A DNA stretch of 23,056 nucleotides. Source: CAYLXU01 sp964388055. Its GTDB lineage: Bacteria; Patescibacteriota; Minisyncoccia; UBA6257; JACRHW01. Where the stretch lies: the NCBI GenBank assembly GCA_964388055.1, contig CAYLXU010000008.1, positions 1 to 23,056 of the forward strand, read 5' to 3'. The notes under the pieces are model-generated. The model searched no databases and had not been told where the DNA came from. It was given only the letters and a program-made list of their open reading frames with translations. The translations under genes were made by a program, and so were the position numbers. Shown piece after piece: positions 1 to 6,947 of this stretch (its first letter is position 1; each line of letters starts with the position of its first letter).

Positions 1-730
1 TCCAGCCACCTGATGCCTCGCAGTAATCTAATCCAGATCCAGTTGCGCGCCACGTAAGTCTTGTGACACTATTATATGCTATGGAGTTTGGATTGGCCGA
101 AAAGGTTGTAATAACCGGTGCAGGAGGAGGAGCCGCCGGCGTTGCCGCGATTCCTAACCCAACCCATCCAATATCCCTAAGACCGTCTCCAGAACCACCG
201 GTATCGTGCCAACCACTCCCTGCTTCAAAATTGTTAGTACATGTAACACGCCCTTCAATATTTGTGCACAAATTAAGACCACCTATCGGTTGTGCACCAT
301 TTTCATGTTTCGCAACTAGACGAAACTGCATATTCACCAAGTCTTTAAGCCCATCTCCAGAATTTCCATTATTCCAATGCATCTGGGAGTCGGCACCAAC
401 CCATCCCGTACAATCTGTACGCCCCTCAACAAAAGTACACAATTGAATATGAGTAATAGGATCCCTACCCTCCCCCGAATATGCAATGAGACCAAAATGC
501 ATCCAACCTATATCGGCAAGACAGTCGCCGCACCCGAAAGAGCTGTGTTGCCAATTACCATTTGCAACAGCATCACCTGTTCCTGATACACGACCCTCTA
601 AATTTACACGACCCTCAATGCGAGTAATTGCGGGTCCTGCCGCCTCAACCCGAAAAAATCCGTCATAGATCAAAAAAACGGCAGAAAATAACACGCCGAT
701 AAACAATAAAACTTTTAAGGTAGTATTCAT
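1..730 (-). CDS. Secreted repeat protein with Ig-like module, partial (C-terminus beyond left edge)
   Basis: An open frame starts at ATG 730-728 and runs 243 codons without a stop to the left edge, so the C-terminus is missing. Residues 1-30 look like a signal peptide: a hydrophobic stretch LLFIGVLFSAVFLIY, then a possible cleavage site at VEA|AG. Three related modules follow, roughly residues 40-85, 95-140 and 152-196. The second and third share LCT-x2/3-EGR-x2-CT and a W/H-rich stretch ending SGDGLKD or SGDGLRD; the first keeps GDCLADIGW. From about residue 200 a proline-rich linker (PAAPPPAP) leads into an Ig-like start with FSANPNSIAYNS and LTW, a module common in Patescibacteria surface proteins. 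Paired cysteines suggest disulfides outside the cell. The role is unknown; a surface or adhesion protein is an inference. No clear Shine-Dalgarno sequence precedes the start. Confidence 0.85.
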   Translation of the reverse strand, partial: MNTTLKVLLFIGVLFSAVFLIYDGFFRVEAAGPAITRIEGRVNLEGRVSGTGDAVANGNWQHSSFGCGDCLADIGWMHFGLIAYSGEGRDPITHIQLCTFVEGRTDCTGWVGADSQMHWNNGNSGDGLKDLVNMQFRLVAKHENGAQPIGGLNLCTNIEGRVTCTNNFEAGSGWHDTGGSGDGLRDIGWVGLGIAATPAAPPPAPVITTFSANPNSIAYNSVTRLTWRATGSGLDYCEASGGW

Positions 731-749
731 AAGTGGAAATATAAGAATG

Positions 750-773
750 AAACAAAAACAGCCTTTCGGCTAT
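750..773 (-). terminator. Short GNRA-loop terminator or leader hairpin
   Basis: On the minus strand AGCC-GAAA-GGCT (extendable to 6 bp with a G-T pair) is followed by G-TTTTT-G-TTT. It lies about 95 nt after the efp stop and 20 nt before the secreted protein's start codon. It fits an efp terminator, but it also falls just downstream of a possible promoter for the secreted protein, so it could act in that leader. Confidence 0.55.
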
Positions 774-785
774 CATCAGGTTCTT

Positions 786-815
786 ATTTAATCACAATAT
801 CATCTAATCAGTCAA
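786..815 (-). promoter_or_regulatory. Possible promoter for the secreted repeat protein
   Basis: Minus-strand TTGACT (815-810), an 18-nt spacer and TTAAAT (791-786). The -35 is close to consensus and the -10 matches 4 of 6. It lies between efp and the secreted protein. Transcription would begin near 779, immediately before the hairpin at 773-760. Confidence 0.4.
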
Positions 816-867
816 CTTCGTCCCGGCTTTTAAAAACTAGAAACAAAAGAGATTGTTTTTGGTAAGA

Positions 868-1437
868 TTATCCCTTCTCCACTCGTTCGGTATAAAGTTT
901 AGTCTGTGTATTCACGCGCACGATATCACCTTCGTTAATAAAGAGCGGTACCGAAACCTCTGCGCCAGTTTCAAGCTTTACCATTTTTGTTCCCCCCTGG
1001 GCAGTATTGCCACGGATGCCTGGAGGCGCCTCAACCACCTTTAAGTCTACCTTGATGGGTAATTCAATATTAAGAATTTTTTCATTGGCAAGAATTGCTT
1101 CAACAACTGTGTTTGGTTTAAGAAACACAGCACTTTCCCCAATAGCATCAGCTGTTAATACAAAACGATTTGCAGGTTTCCCCTCCTCACAAAACCAAAA
1201 TTCCCCACGATTCACGTAAAGAAACACAACCCTCTGTTTCTCCACCTCGACCTCCTCAAATTTATCTGCGGGCTTAAAATTGCGGCTAAGCACAGCTCCC
1301 GTCCTGAGGTTACGAATACGTGTCTGCACATTCGATCCGCCCCGCCCAATGTGCTGATGAGCCGCCTCGAGGATCTCATAAGGATCACCATCGATGGAAA
1401 CAACTAATCCTGGCTCTAAATCGTTAATAGTCAACAT
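868..1437 (-). CDS. efp: Translation elongation factor P
   Basis: EF-P binds between the ribosomal P and E sites and relieves stalling at polyproline. The product is 189 residues, the usual length. It begins MLTINDLEPG and has the KOW-like N-terminal domain, with DGDPYEILEA, followed by two OB domains. A longer frame opens with TTG at 1443, but ATG 1437 gives the family's usual N-terminus. The residue at the tip of the first domain, lysine 34 in E. coli, is arginine 32 here (HIGRGGS), as in EF-Ps modified by EarP rhamnosylation in other bacteria. No modifying enzyme is in the window, so its modification state is unknown. It appears to be a single-gene unit with a weak promoter upstream. Confidence 0.96.
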   Translation of the reverse strand: MLTINDLEPGLVVSIDGDPYEILEAAHQHIGRGGSNVQTRIRNLRTGAVLSRNFKPADKFEEVEVEKQRVVFLYVNRGEFWFCEEGKPANRFVLTADAIGESAVFLKPNTVVEAILANEKILNIELPIKVDLKVVEAPPGIRGNTAQGGTKMVKLETGAEVSVPLFINEGDIVRVNTQTKLYTERVEKG

Positions 1438-1463
1438 ACACAATATACTTTAATTACTAAATA

Positions 1464-1491
1464 ATTCTAATCAGAATTGGAAAAGAAGCAA
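1464..1491 (-). promoter_or_regulatory. efp: Possible efp promoter
   Basis: Minus-strand TTGCTT (1491-1486), a 16-nt spacer and TAGAAT (1469-1464, 5 of 6 to consensus). It is in the right place, 27 nt upstream of the efp ATG. The -35 is weak. Confidence 0.35.
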
Positions 1492-1520
1492 TAGCACGTA
1501 CAAAGCATGCAGATTTCCAA

Positions 1521-1578
1521 TTTTTAATTTCTAGTTTCTAATGAATTTCCAAATTAGAAATTGATTGAAAATTAAAAA
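1521..1578. repeat. AT-rich imperfect inverted repeat
   Basis: The left arm at 1521-1542 and right arm at 1553-1578 are reverse complements apart from a small internal indel. Both are made of TTTTTAATTT and TTTCTAAT words. The right arm overlaps the terminator of the ATPase gene. Similar tracts occur at 8283-8394 and 22340-22460. Confidence 0.6.
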
Positions 1579-1603
1579 TCCGTGAAATTATTTCACGGAT
1601 TTT
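1568..1603 (-). terminator. Strong terminator overlapping the ATPase stop codon
   Basis: A perfect 13-bp stem (1591-1603 with 1575-1587) encloses a 3-nt loop that is exactly the TAA stop codon (1590-1588). The arm reads AAAATCCGTGAAA. The 3' arm runs into a T-rich tract. The last four codons of the gene (Lys-Ser-Val-Lys) form the 5' arm. Confidence 0.85.
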
Positions 1604-3432
1604 AATGATTCCTCTATCGCCTTTCTGAGCGCATCAAGATCCACATCCCTTTTGGGAGGTTGAGGAATATGTGACTTACGCTCTTGTGAAGGTGGTTTAA
1701 GAAGCGTATCGAGTGAAGCGGGTGTTTGGGAATTCCCCCTTTTTTCACTATGATTATGAGAAAAGGAGTTGAGACGGTCAGTCGGTTGTGCGGGAGGTGT
1801 GTGCGAAATCTTTTGTGCGTACGATTGTGGCACCTCCGGAGAACGAGACTGCTGCGGTGGTAAAAACTGAGGTCTTGGCGGCTGTCCTTGTCGTTCTATA
1901 ATGGGAACCCGTGGACGCGCAGGAGGAAGAATCTTCCCCGCTTGAATTAGTTTTAAACACTCCTTACAATACACAGCGCGTCTTGGATCTGGTTGAAAAG
2001 GAATCTTGGTTTCTGTTCCGCAATTCCAACACACTGCATCAAACATCTCGCGTTGTGGTTGTGTGTTCATATTAAACGTCCCCTCCCCCCCCCTCAAGGT
2101 TGTGTCAGAAATAGCGCCTTCAGCGCTTCCATCCTTATCAGAAACAAAACTAGTGCTTAACCACTCGTTTATAATCTCATCTACGCGCTCACGTGATATA
2201 GAATACGTCGAATAGGAGTGTTTTAAAATCTCATCACGAAAACTAACCTCTGGTCGCTGCATAGGTGGGAGTGTCATTGCGGAAAAGGGAGGCGAAGTAG
2301 CACCATTAATCATAAGCCTCATGATAACCTGCGCCCGTGGGAGATTCACCAAATCCGTCATAAGAAAAACAGGAAACATCTCTTTCTCAAAAAATTCAGC
2401 ATCATCAGCACCGATACGAAATACGATCATTGTCCCAACGTTTCCAACCACAGCATCACGAACCGTCTCATCCATCTGTGTCATATATTGATTGGCAACA
2501 ATAAGGTTAAGATGGAACTTCCTTGCCTCCGCAAGAATAGAGGCAAATGACTCTGTCGCAAAGTGTTGAAACTCATCAATATAGAGATAAAAATTTCTCC
2601 TATCTTCCTCACGCGGAATATCAATCCTACTCATGGCAGCAAGCTGAAGCTTGGTTGCAAGTAATGCACCAATAATCCTACTGTTATCTTCACCAATTTT
2701 CCCACGCGAAAGATTTACCAAAAAAATCTTACCTTCATCCATGATTTTTCGAATATCAATGGTAGACCTAGGCTGTCCAATAATATTACGAATAAGAGGA
2801 TTCATAGTGAGCTGACCAATTTTGTTTTGAATAGGAGCAATCGCTTCCGTCTGAAACTGATCCTTATAGCGCGCAAATTCCTTTGTCCAAAAATCACGAA
2901 TAAGAGGATCGGTGAGTTGATCGATGACATATTTTCTATAATCCTTGTCGTTCAAGAGGCGCATGACCCCGAGAAGAGTTGCGTCAGGAATTTCAAGAAG
3001 CGCCATAAGACAATTATTCAAAATGTATTCCATTCTTGCAGACCACACATCAGGCCAAATTTTCTTAAACACACTCATGAGTCCGGAAGCAACGAGATGA
3101 CGCCGATCAACAGAAACATTTTCCATTGGATTAAATGCAATGGCGTGATCAAGAACAGAGGGATCAAGATAAATAACGTCTTTAATACGAGATTCGGGAA
3201 CAAAGTCTAAAAGCTTCTCTACGGTGTCGCCATGAGGATCAAAAAAGGCAAGACCACGTCCTGCCTCCATATCCTGAATAGCCATGTTTTCAAGAAGTAC
3301 GCTCTTCCCCATACCGCTCTTACCTATTATGTAGGTATGACGAGTGCGATCATCCTCACGAATACCAAACCTCACGCGTTGGTTGCGAAAATTTGTTTCA
3401 CCTATGGCGAGGTCAAATTGTGCGTCAGACAT
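1588..3432 (-). CDS. VirB4/TraG/VirD4-like type IV secretion ATPase with C-terminal zinc ribbon
   Basis: A 614-residue P-loop ATPase of the conjugative DNA-transfer (VirD4/TraG/VirB4, HerA-FtsK) class. The Walker A is GKSGMGKS (residues 37-44), an FDPHGD motif lies at 64-69, Walker B is LYIDEF (283-288), and ANQY (313-316) looks like the sensor/arginine-finger region. It lacks the N-terminal membrane part of VirD4; the protein encoded just upstream probably supplies the anchor. After the motor domain comes a linker, then a CxxC-x17-CxxC zinc ribbon (C468, C471, C489, C492), then a Pro/Gln-rich, apparently disordered tail to about 585 and a short charged end. The gene starts 2 nt after the stop of the membrane-protein gene, so the two are probably translationally coupled. 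It could move DNA or protein across the envelope; the substrate is unknown. Confidence 0.9.
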   Translation of the reverse strand: MSDAQFDLAIGETNFRNQRVRFGIREDDRTRHTYIIGKSGMGKSVLLENMAIQDMEAGRGLAFFDPHGDTVEKLLDFVPESRIKDVIYLDPSVLDHAIAFNPMENVSVDRRHLVASGLMSVFKKIWPDVWSARMEYILNNCLMALLEIPDATLLGVMRLLNDKDYRKYVIDQLTDPLIRDFWTKEFARYKDQFQTEAIAPIQNKIGQLTMNPLIRNIIGQPRSTIDIRKIMDEGKIFLVNLSRGKIGEDNSRIIGALLATKLQLAAMSRIDIPREEDRRNFYLYIDEFQHFATESFASILAEARKFHLNLIVANQYMTQMDETVRDAVVGNVGTMIVFRIGADDAEFFEKEMFPVFLMTDLVNLPRAQVIMRLMINGATSPPFSAMTLPPMQRPEVSFRDEILKHSYSTYSISRERVDEIINEWLSTSFVSDKDGSAEGAISDTTLRGGEGTFNMNTQPQREMFDAVCWNCGTETKIPFQPDPRRAVYCKECLKLIQAGKILPPARPRVPIIERQGQPPRPQFLPPQQSRSPEVPQSYAQKISHTPPAQPTDRLNSFSHNHSEKRGNSQTPASLDTLLKPPSQERKSHIPQPPKRDVDLDALRKAIEESLKSVK

Positions 3433-3434
3433 TG

Positions 3435-4682
3435 TTAAATAGGAAGATTTGGAGGAGGTTGCCCCTTCTTTGTTTCAAGCCGCCTCAAAAATGGAGCGGC
3501 AACGTTAATGGTTGGATAATGATAAATGGTTGCGAGCTCCTCACTACTCATAATCATACTTCCAGAAGGAAAAAGTCTCAATCGGTATGCCTCAAATATA
3601 TTTTTTTTCATCATATATTCTTTCTGCTTTTTGAAAAACCAACCCATAGGCCTTGGAAGCGTCTCAAGATCAGGCTTAAAAGAATTCATGTTTGCGGTAT
3701 TAAAAATTTTATATGCCCCCCCGAGTGCGGCTACATTAACGCGAGTAAATGTATTTCTTCGATCAATATAGATTAACCTCAGACCGGTTTCAAAACAAAG
3801 TTGTGACATCTTGCGCTCCACCGCCTCGAGAACCTCCTTTTTTCCTGGAGTAAGCTTAGCAATATCAGCTGCTTCTTTGGTTGCAGCACCAGAACCCCAC
3901 GTAGGATATTCCCAAAACCCCTTAAGCAAATTCCAAGTAAACTCGAGTAACGCATCAAAAAAGGAAACAAGTATCCCCTTTCTTTCTTGTTTTGGTTTTC
4001 CAAGCAAGTCACTGATAACATCCTTGCCCTCATCAGAAAATTCCCTTGGAGCGGGTTTTATAAGAATCTGAATCCACATCAACTCATCATTGTTAAGTTG
4101 ACTCATTGTCTCTATGACACTAGAAAGTGGGTCTACTCTACGCTCATCTTTAACATCTTCAAATGAAGGATATGTGCGTATTGGATAGGGACTCGGTTTC
4201 GCAAATACATAATCCGCACCCCACAAATCAAACTCCTCATTGGGCAATGTGTGAGGAATCAGAGCAGTATAATCATCGACAAGACCAATCTCCGCATCGG
4301 GATATTGTGCGTAAATTTGAGACTCAATAAGATTCTTGAACTGTTTTGGAGTGCGAATATAAAAATTGACACCACCCCCAGTACCTGCAATTTCAAAGCT
4401 AATCCACTCTTGAAATTTTCCTTTTAAAATTTCGTCTTTTCTTGAAACAAAAGCCTGAATGGCGTGCATTCCATTAAAGATCTGCTCCATTGACTTGGGA
4501 GTTTTTAAAATCTCTTTCGGAATGCGCACCTCAAGGGTAAGCCATTCGATGTTCGAAAAATATTGCATTCGCACATACGACATCCACAAGTCAGAGAAAA
4601 CATAAAAAAGTATGAGTGGCGTCACAAGCCACCATACATATCCCCACACAGTATAAATACTAAACAAAAGATCCACGAACAT
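3435..4682 (-). CDS. Membrane-anchored partner of the type IV-like ATPase (conserved Patescibacteria type)
   Basis: 415 residues. Residues 1-35 form an N-terminal membrane segment (YVWWLVTPLILFYVF), and the rest is predicted to be soluble. It has the motif series EVRIPKEI, FEIAGTGGGVNFYIRTP, then ESQIYAQYPDAEIG, which I associate with N-terminal domains of VirB4-like proteins and a Patescibacteria membrane family usually encoded beside such ATPases (possibly DUF8128; not checked). About residues 228-260 (LVSFFDALLEFTWNLLKGFW) are amphipathic. In effect this looks like a VirB4/TraG protein split into an anchor/N-domain here and the motor next door. The stop is 2 nt before the ATPase start, a strict two-gene unit. 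It has its own near-consensus promoter. The function in detail is unknown. Confidence 0.8.
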   Translation of the reverse strand: MFVDLLFSIYTVWGYVWWLVTPLILFYVFSDLWMSYVRMQYFSNIEWLTLEVRIPKEILKTPKSMEQIFNGMHAIQAFVSRKDEILKGKFQEWISFEIAGTGGGVNFYIRTPKQFKNLIESQIYAQYPDAEIGLVDDYTALIPHTLPNEEFDLWGADYVFAKPSPYPIRTYPSFEDVKDERRVDPLSSVIETMSQLNNDELMWIQILIKPAPREFSDEGKDVISDLLGKPKQERKGILVSFFDALLEFTWNLLKGFWEYPTWGSGAATKEAADIAKLTPGKKEVLEAVERKMSQLCFETGLRLIYIDRRNTFTRVNVAALGGAYKIFNTANMNSFKPDLETLPRPMGWFFKKQKEYMMKKNIFEAYRLRLFPSGSMIMSSEELATIYHYPTINVAAPFLRRLETKKGQPPPNLPI

Positions 4683-4725
4683 TTATTTTGGCTAAATTCT
4701 TTCTCCTACCACGAACCATACCCTC

Positions 4726-4755
4726 ATTATACAGACAGACAACCAAATTCGCCAA
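4726..4755 (-). promoter_or_regulatory. Promoter of the membrane protein-ATPase unit
   Basis: Minus-strand TTGGCG (4755-4750), an 18-nt spacer and a perfect TATAAT (4731-4726). It lies in the 93-nt gap between the sigma4-HARE gene and the membrane-protein gene, giving a leader of about 37 nt. Confidence 0.6.
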
Positions 4756-4775
4756 TAAACGAGAAGAAAATTTGC

Positions 4776-5840
4776 CTACGCCTCCTTGATGTCGCCCTTA
4801 ACAGTGTAAGTGCCATCTGCATTTTTTTGAAAATGCTGACGGTTCTGAAGATTCAAGAGAATAGTGTTCTCCTTTACAAGCCGCTGCGCCTTCACCATTT
4901 GGGTTAGTGAATCGATCTGGAGTGGTCCGTTCTTTTTAATCAGATTCTTTAATACATCTCGAACAGTTCCGGCCTCATACCCCCACTCCTTAAGGGCATA
5001 CACCCCTCGCCCAACAAGAACAAAACGTGCGTCTTTTATAAGCTCGTTGTGTACAGTAAGTGGATGACTCTTCTTCGGATGAAACTTTGCTTCGTTGATA
5101 AGCTGGGTAATATTTCGGAAGTGCAACGGCTTGCTGTGTTTCTTTAAGACAAGAAAGGCCTTATCACGAGCACCACGAGGCGCAATCTCCTTCCAAGATA
5201 CCAAACCAAATTCCCCAAAAACGTTTCTACCAAACAACTTCGAAAGAGAAATCAAATTCTGCAAGTACTCCCCCGAAGCAGATACCCCTTTATAAGAAAA
5301 CTGACCGACATGAGCAGTGAATGCTTCTGCCGCAATAGGACGCTGCATCTCATGAAGATATTGTTCAAATTTCCCAATTGTCTCCTTGGCGCGAACAAGA
5401 GAAGCATTGTCTAAATACCAGGCTGCCTGAAACTCCTCACTCTCCGGGAGGTGCTTAATCCCCGACTGCTCCATGACAAAATAAAAATATGGGTAGAATG
5501 CCTTAAATTTCTTAGCATCAGAAACACCAAAGTAAGGAGCGGTTTCTGCTAAAAATACGTCCTCTTTACAAATACCGCCCATCTCATTGAGACGATTTTT
5601 TGTATTTTGAATTGCATCTTGAAATGCGTCAAGAACACGATGCTTTTTTAAATTGGTAAGAGCCGCGGCCTCAATCTGTCGAACACGTTCACGAGTAATG
5701 CCATACTCCTTTCCGATGGCTTCGAGCGTGACAAATTTACCGGTCTTTAAGCCATACCGTTTCTCAAGAATAATTCGCGACCTCTTGTTTAAAACGCCAA
5801 GCGCGTCATGAACTAGTTGTGTAAGTGTTTTGTTCTGCAT
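4776..5840 (-). CDS. Sigma-70 region 4-like / HARE-HTH transcription regulator
   Basis: 354 residues. Residues 13-67 are a sigma-70 region 4 helix-turn-helix: LNKRSRIILEKRYGL, then TLEAIGKEYGITRERVRQIE, then ALTNLKK. Regions 2 and 3, needed for core binding and promoter melting, are absent, so it cannot be a complete sigma factor. The middle (70-215) is a helical region I do not recognise. Residues 220-286 look like a HARE-HTH winged helix (ARDKAFLVLKKHSKPLHFRNI ... GRGVYALKEWG), the fold also found in the RNA polymerase delta subunit. Residues 292-348 look like a second winged helix ending DGTYTVKG. It probably acts on RNA polymerase or as a DNA-binding regulator. It has a strong promoter with a palindrome over the start site, suggesting autoregulation, and lies directly upstream of the type IV-like unit. 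Confidence 0.85.
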   Translation of the reverse strand: MQNKTLTQLVHDALGVLNKRSRIILEKRYGLKTGKFVTLEAIGKEYGITRERVRQIEAAALTNLKKHRVLDAFQDAIQNTKNRLNEMGGICKEDVFLAETAPYFGVSDAKKFKAFYPYFYFVMEQSGIKHLPESEEFQAAWYLDNASLVRAKETIGKFEQYLHEMQRPIAAEAFTAHVGQFSYKGVSASGEYLQNLISLSKLFGRNVFGEFGLVSWKEIAPRGARDKAFLVLKKHSKPLHFRNITQLINEAKFHPKKSHPLTVHNELIKDARFVLVGRGVYALKEWGYEAGTVRDVLKNLIKKNGPLQIDSLTQMVKAQRLVKENTILLNLQNRQHFQKNADGTYTVKGDIKEA

Positions 5841-5843
5841 ACT

Positions 5844-5858
5844 ATATACATTGTATAT
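5844..5858. promoter_or_regulatory. Perfect palindrome at the sigma4-HARE start site (candidate operator)
   Basis: ATATACA-T-TGTATAT: 7-bp perfect arms around one base, between the -10 box and the start codon. Its position over the expected transcription start suits a repressor site, possibly for the gene's own product. This role is an inference. Confidence 0.5.
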
Positions 5859-5862
5859 TCAT

Positions 5863-5891
5863 AATATATCACGGACGATTTTGCAAGTCAA
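5863..5891 (-). promoter_or_regulatory. Near-consensus promoter of the sigma4-HARE gene
   Basis: Minus-strand TTGACT (5891-5886), exactly 17 nt, then TATATT (5868-5863). Transcription would start about 15-17 nt before the ATG. No Shine-Dalgarno sequence is visible in so short a leader. Confidence 0.75.
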
Positions 5892-6029
5892 CTCTTTACA
5901 GTAATACCACAAAGAGGCTCGTAAAATCTCTGTGTTCATTTCTATACCTTTATGCCACAAACTAAATTTTTAATCAAGAATCTTATCTTTGACCCGATAA
6001 AAACGAACAAATTCCAACCGCCGCAAGTC

Positions 6030-6920
6030 CTATCTTTTCTTTGCATTCATTCGAGCTATATCAACAAGAATTGGACTCGCAATAAAAATCGAAGAATATA
6101 CTCCTGTTACAATACCAATAAGGAGTGTGAGGACAAAGTTTCCTAAGTTTGGCTCTCCAAAAATATAAAGCGCAAGGAGAACCAAAACTACAGTAACCGA
6201 AGTATTCACAGAACGTACAAAAGTCTCACGCATGCTCTTGTTTACAAGTTCCTCAAAAGAAACCTTCTCGGTTACATGCCTCAAATTCTCACGAACACGA
6301 TCAAATACCACAATCGTGTCATGCACAGAAAAACCCATCACCACCAACATCGCAACCACAAAATTAGAATCAATCTCAACACCGCTAAAATAACCCAGAA
6401 ACGCAAAGACCCCTGCGGGAACAATTACGTCGTGGAAAAGAGTGAACAATGTTACTCCACCATAAACCCAAGAAGATAGCGGACGCGATACCTGCCTAAA
6501 AGCAAAGGCGATGTAAAGAGAAATTCCGAAAAGAACAAACACAATAGCAAAAAGCGCACGCTCCCGAAGTTCTCCTGAAATAGTTGGCCCGATTACAGCA
6601 AATTGATCTTCGGTAAAATCAGGATATCGTTCACGAAATCCAGAAAGAAGCTGTTGATGAACGTCTTCAGAAATCTCTTGGAAACGCAGTGTCAGTTGAT
6701 TATTTTTTCCTGACTCTACAAGGACGTTCGAAATTTCGTGGTCCGCAAAAACCTGCACAACAACGTCCCGTTCCAATCCCTGGCCATGCACCTGCCACAT
6801 AGTTCCACCAGTAAAATCAATCCCCAACCGAAAACCCCAAAGCACAAGCGCAACTAACGATGCGAGAATGACAATACCGGATATACCATAATAAATTTTT
6901 CTATAACTAATAAGATTCAT
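6030..6920 (-). CDS. secF: Protein translocase subunit SecF
   Basis: SecF pairs with SecD in the inner membrane and uses the proton motive force to pull exported proteins through SecYEG. 296 residues, typical length. There is an N-terminal membrane helix (about 12-31), then DFTGGT (35-40), the SecF hallmark. A periplasmic domain runs to about 120, followed by five membrane helices. The conserved GFSVHDTIVVFDRVREN in the TM4 region matches the family's G-Y-S-I-N-D-T-V-V-V-F-D-R signature. RSVNTS-x-T also fits. It begins 27 nt after the secD stop in the same direction, so secD-secF form an operon. Confidence 0.96.
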   Translation of the reverse strand: MNLISYRKIYYGISGIVILASLVALVLWGFRLGIDFTGGTMWQVHGQGLERDVVVQVFADHEISNVLVESGKNNQLTLRFQEISEDVHQQLLSGFRERYPDFTEDQFAVIGPTISGELRERALFAIVFVLFGISLYIAFAFRQVSRPLSSWVYGGVTLFTLFHDVIVPAGVFAFLGYFSGVEIDSNFVVAMLVVMGFSVHDTIVVFDRVRENLRHVTEKVSFEELVNKSMRETFVRSVNTSVTVVLVLLALYIFGEPNLGNFVLTLLIGIVTGVYSSIFIASPILVDIARMNAKKR

Positions 6921-6947
6921 ACAATTTTGGATTACATTACACTTCTA

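Noticed and set aside
2827..3210. Plus-strand frame of 127 codons inside the ATPase gene
   Set aside because: It is antisense to the conserved motor domain with no motifs of its own.
4776..5840. Complete RNA polymerase sigma factor
   Set aside because: Only region 4 is present; regions 2 and 3 are absent and the C-terminus is HARE-like.
5860..5940. A 25-codon minus-strand frame upstream of the sigma4-HARE gene
   Set aside because: It runs through the -35 and -10 boxes and has no other support.
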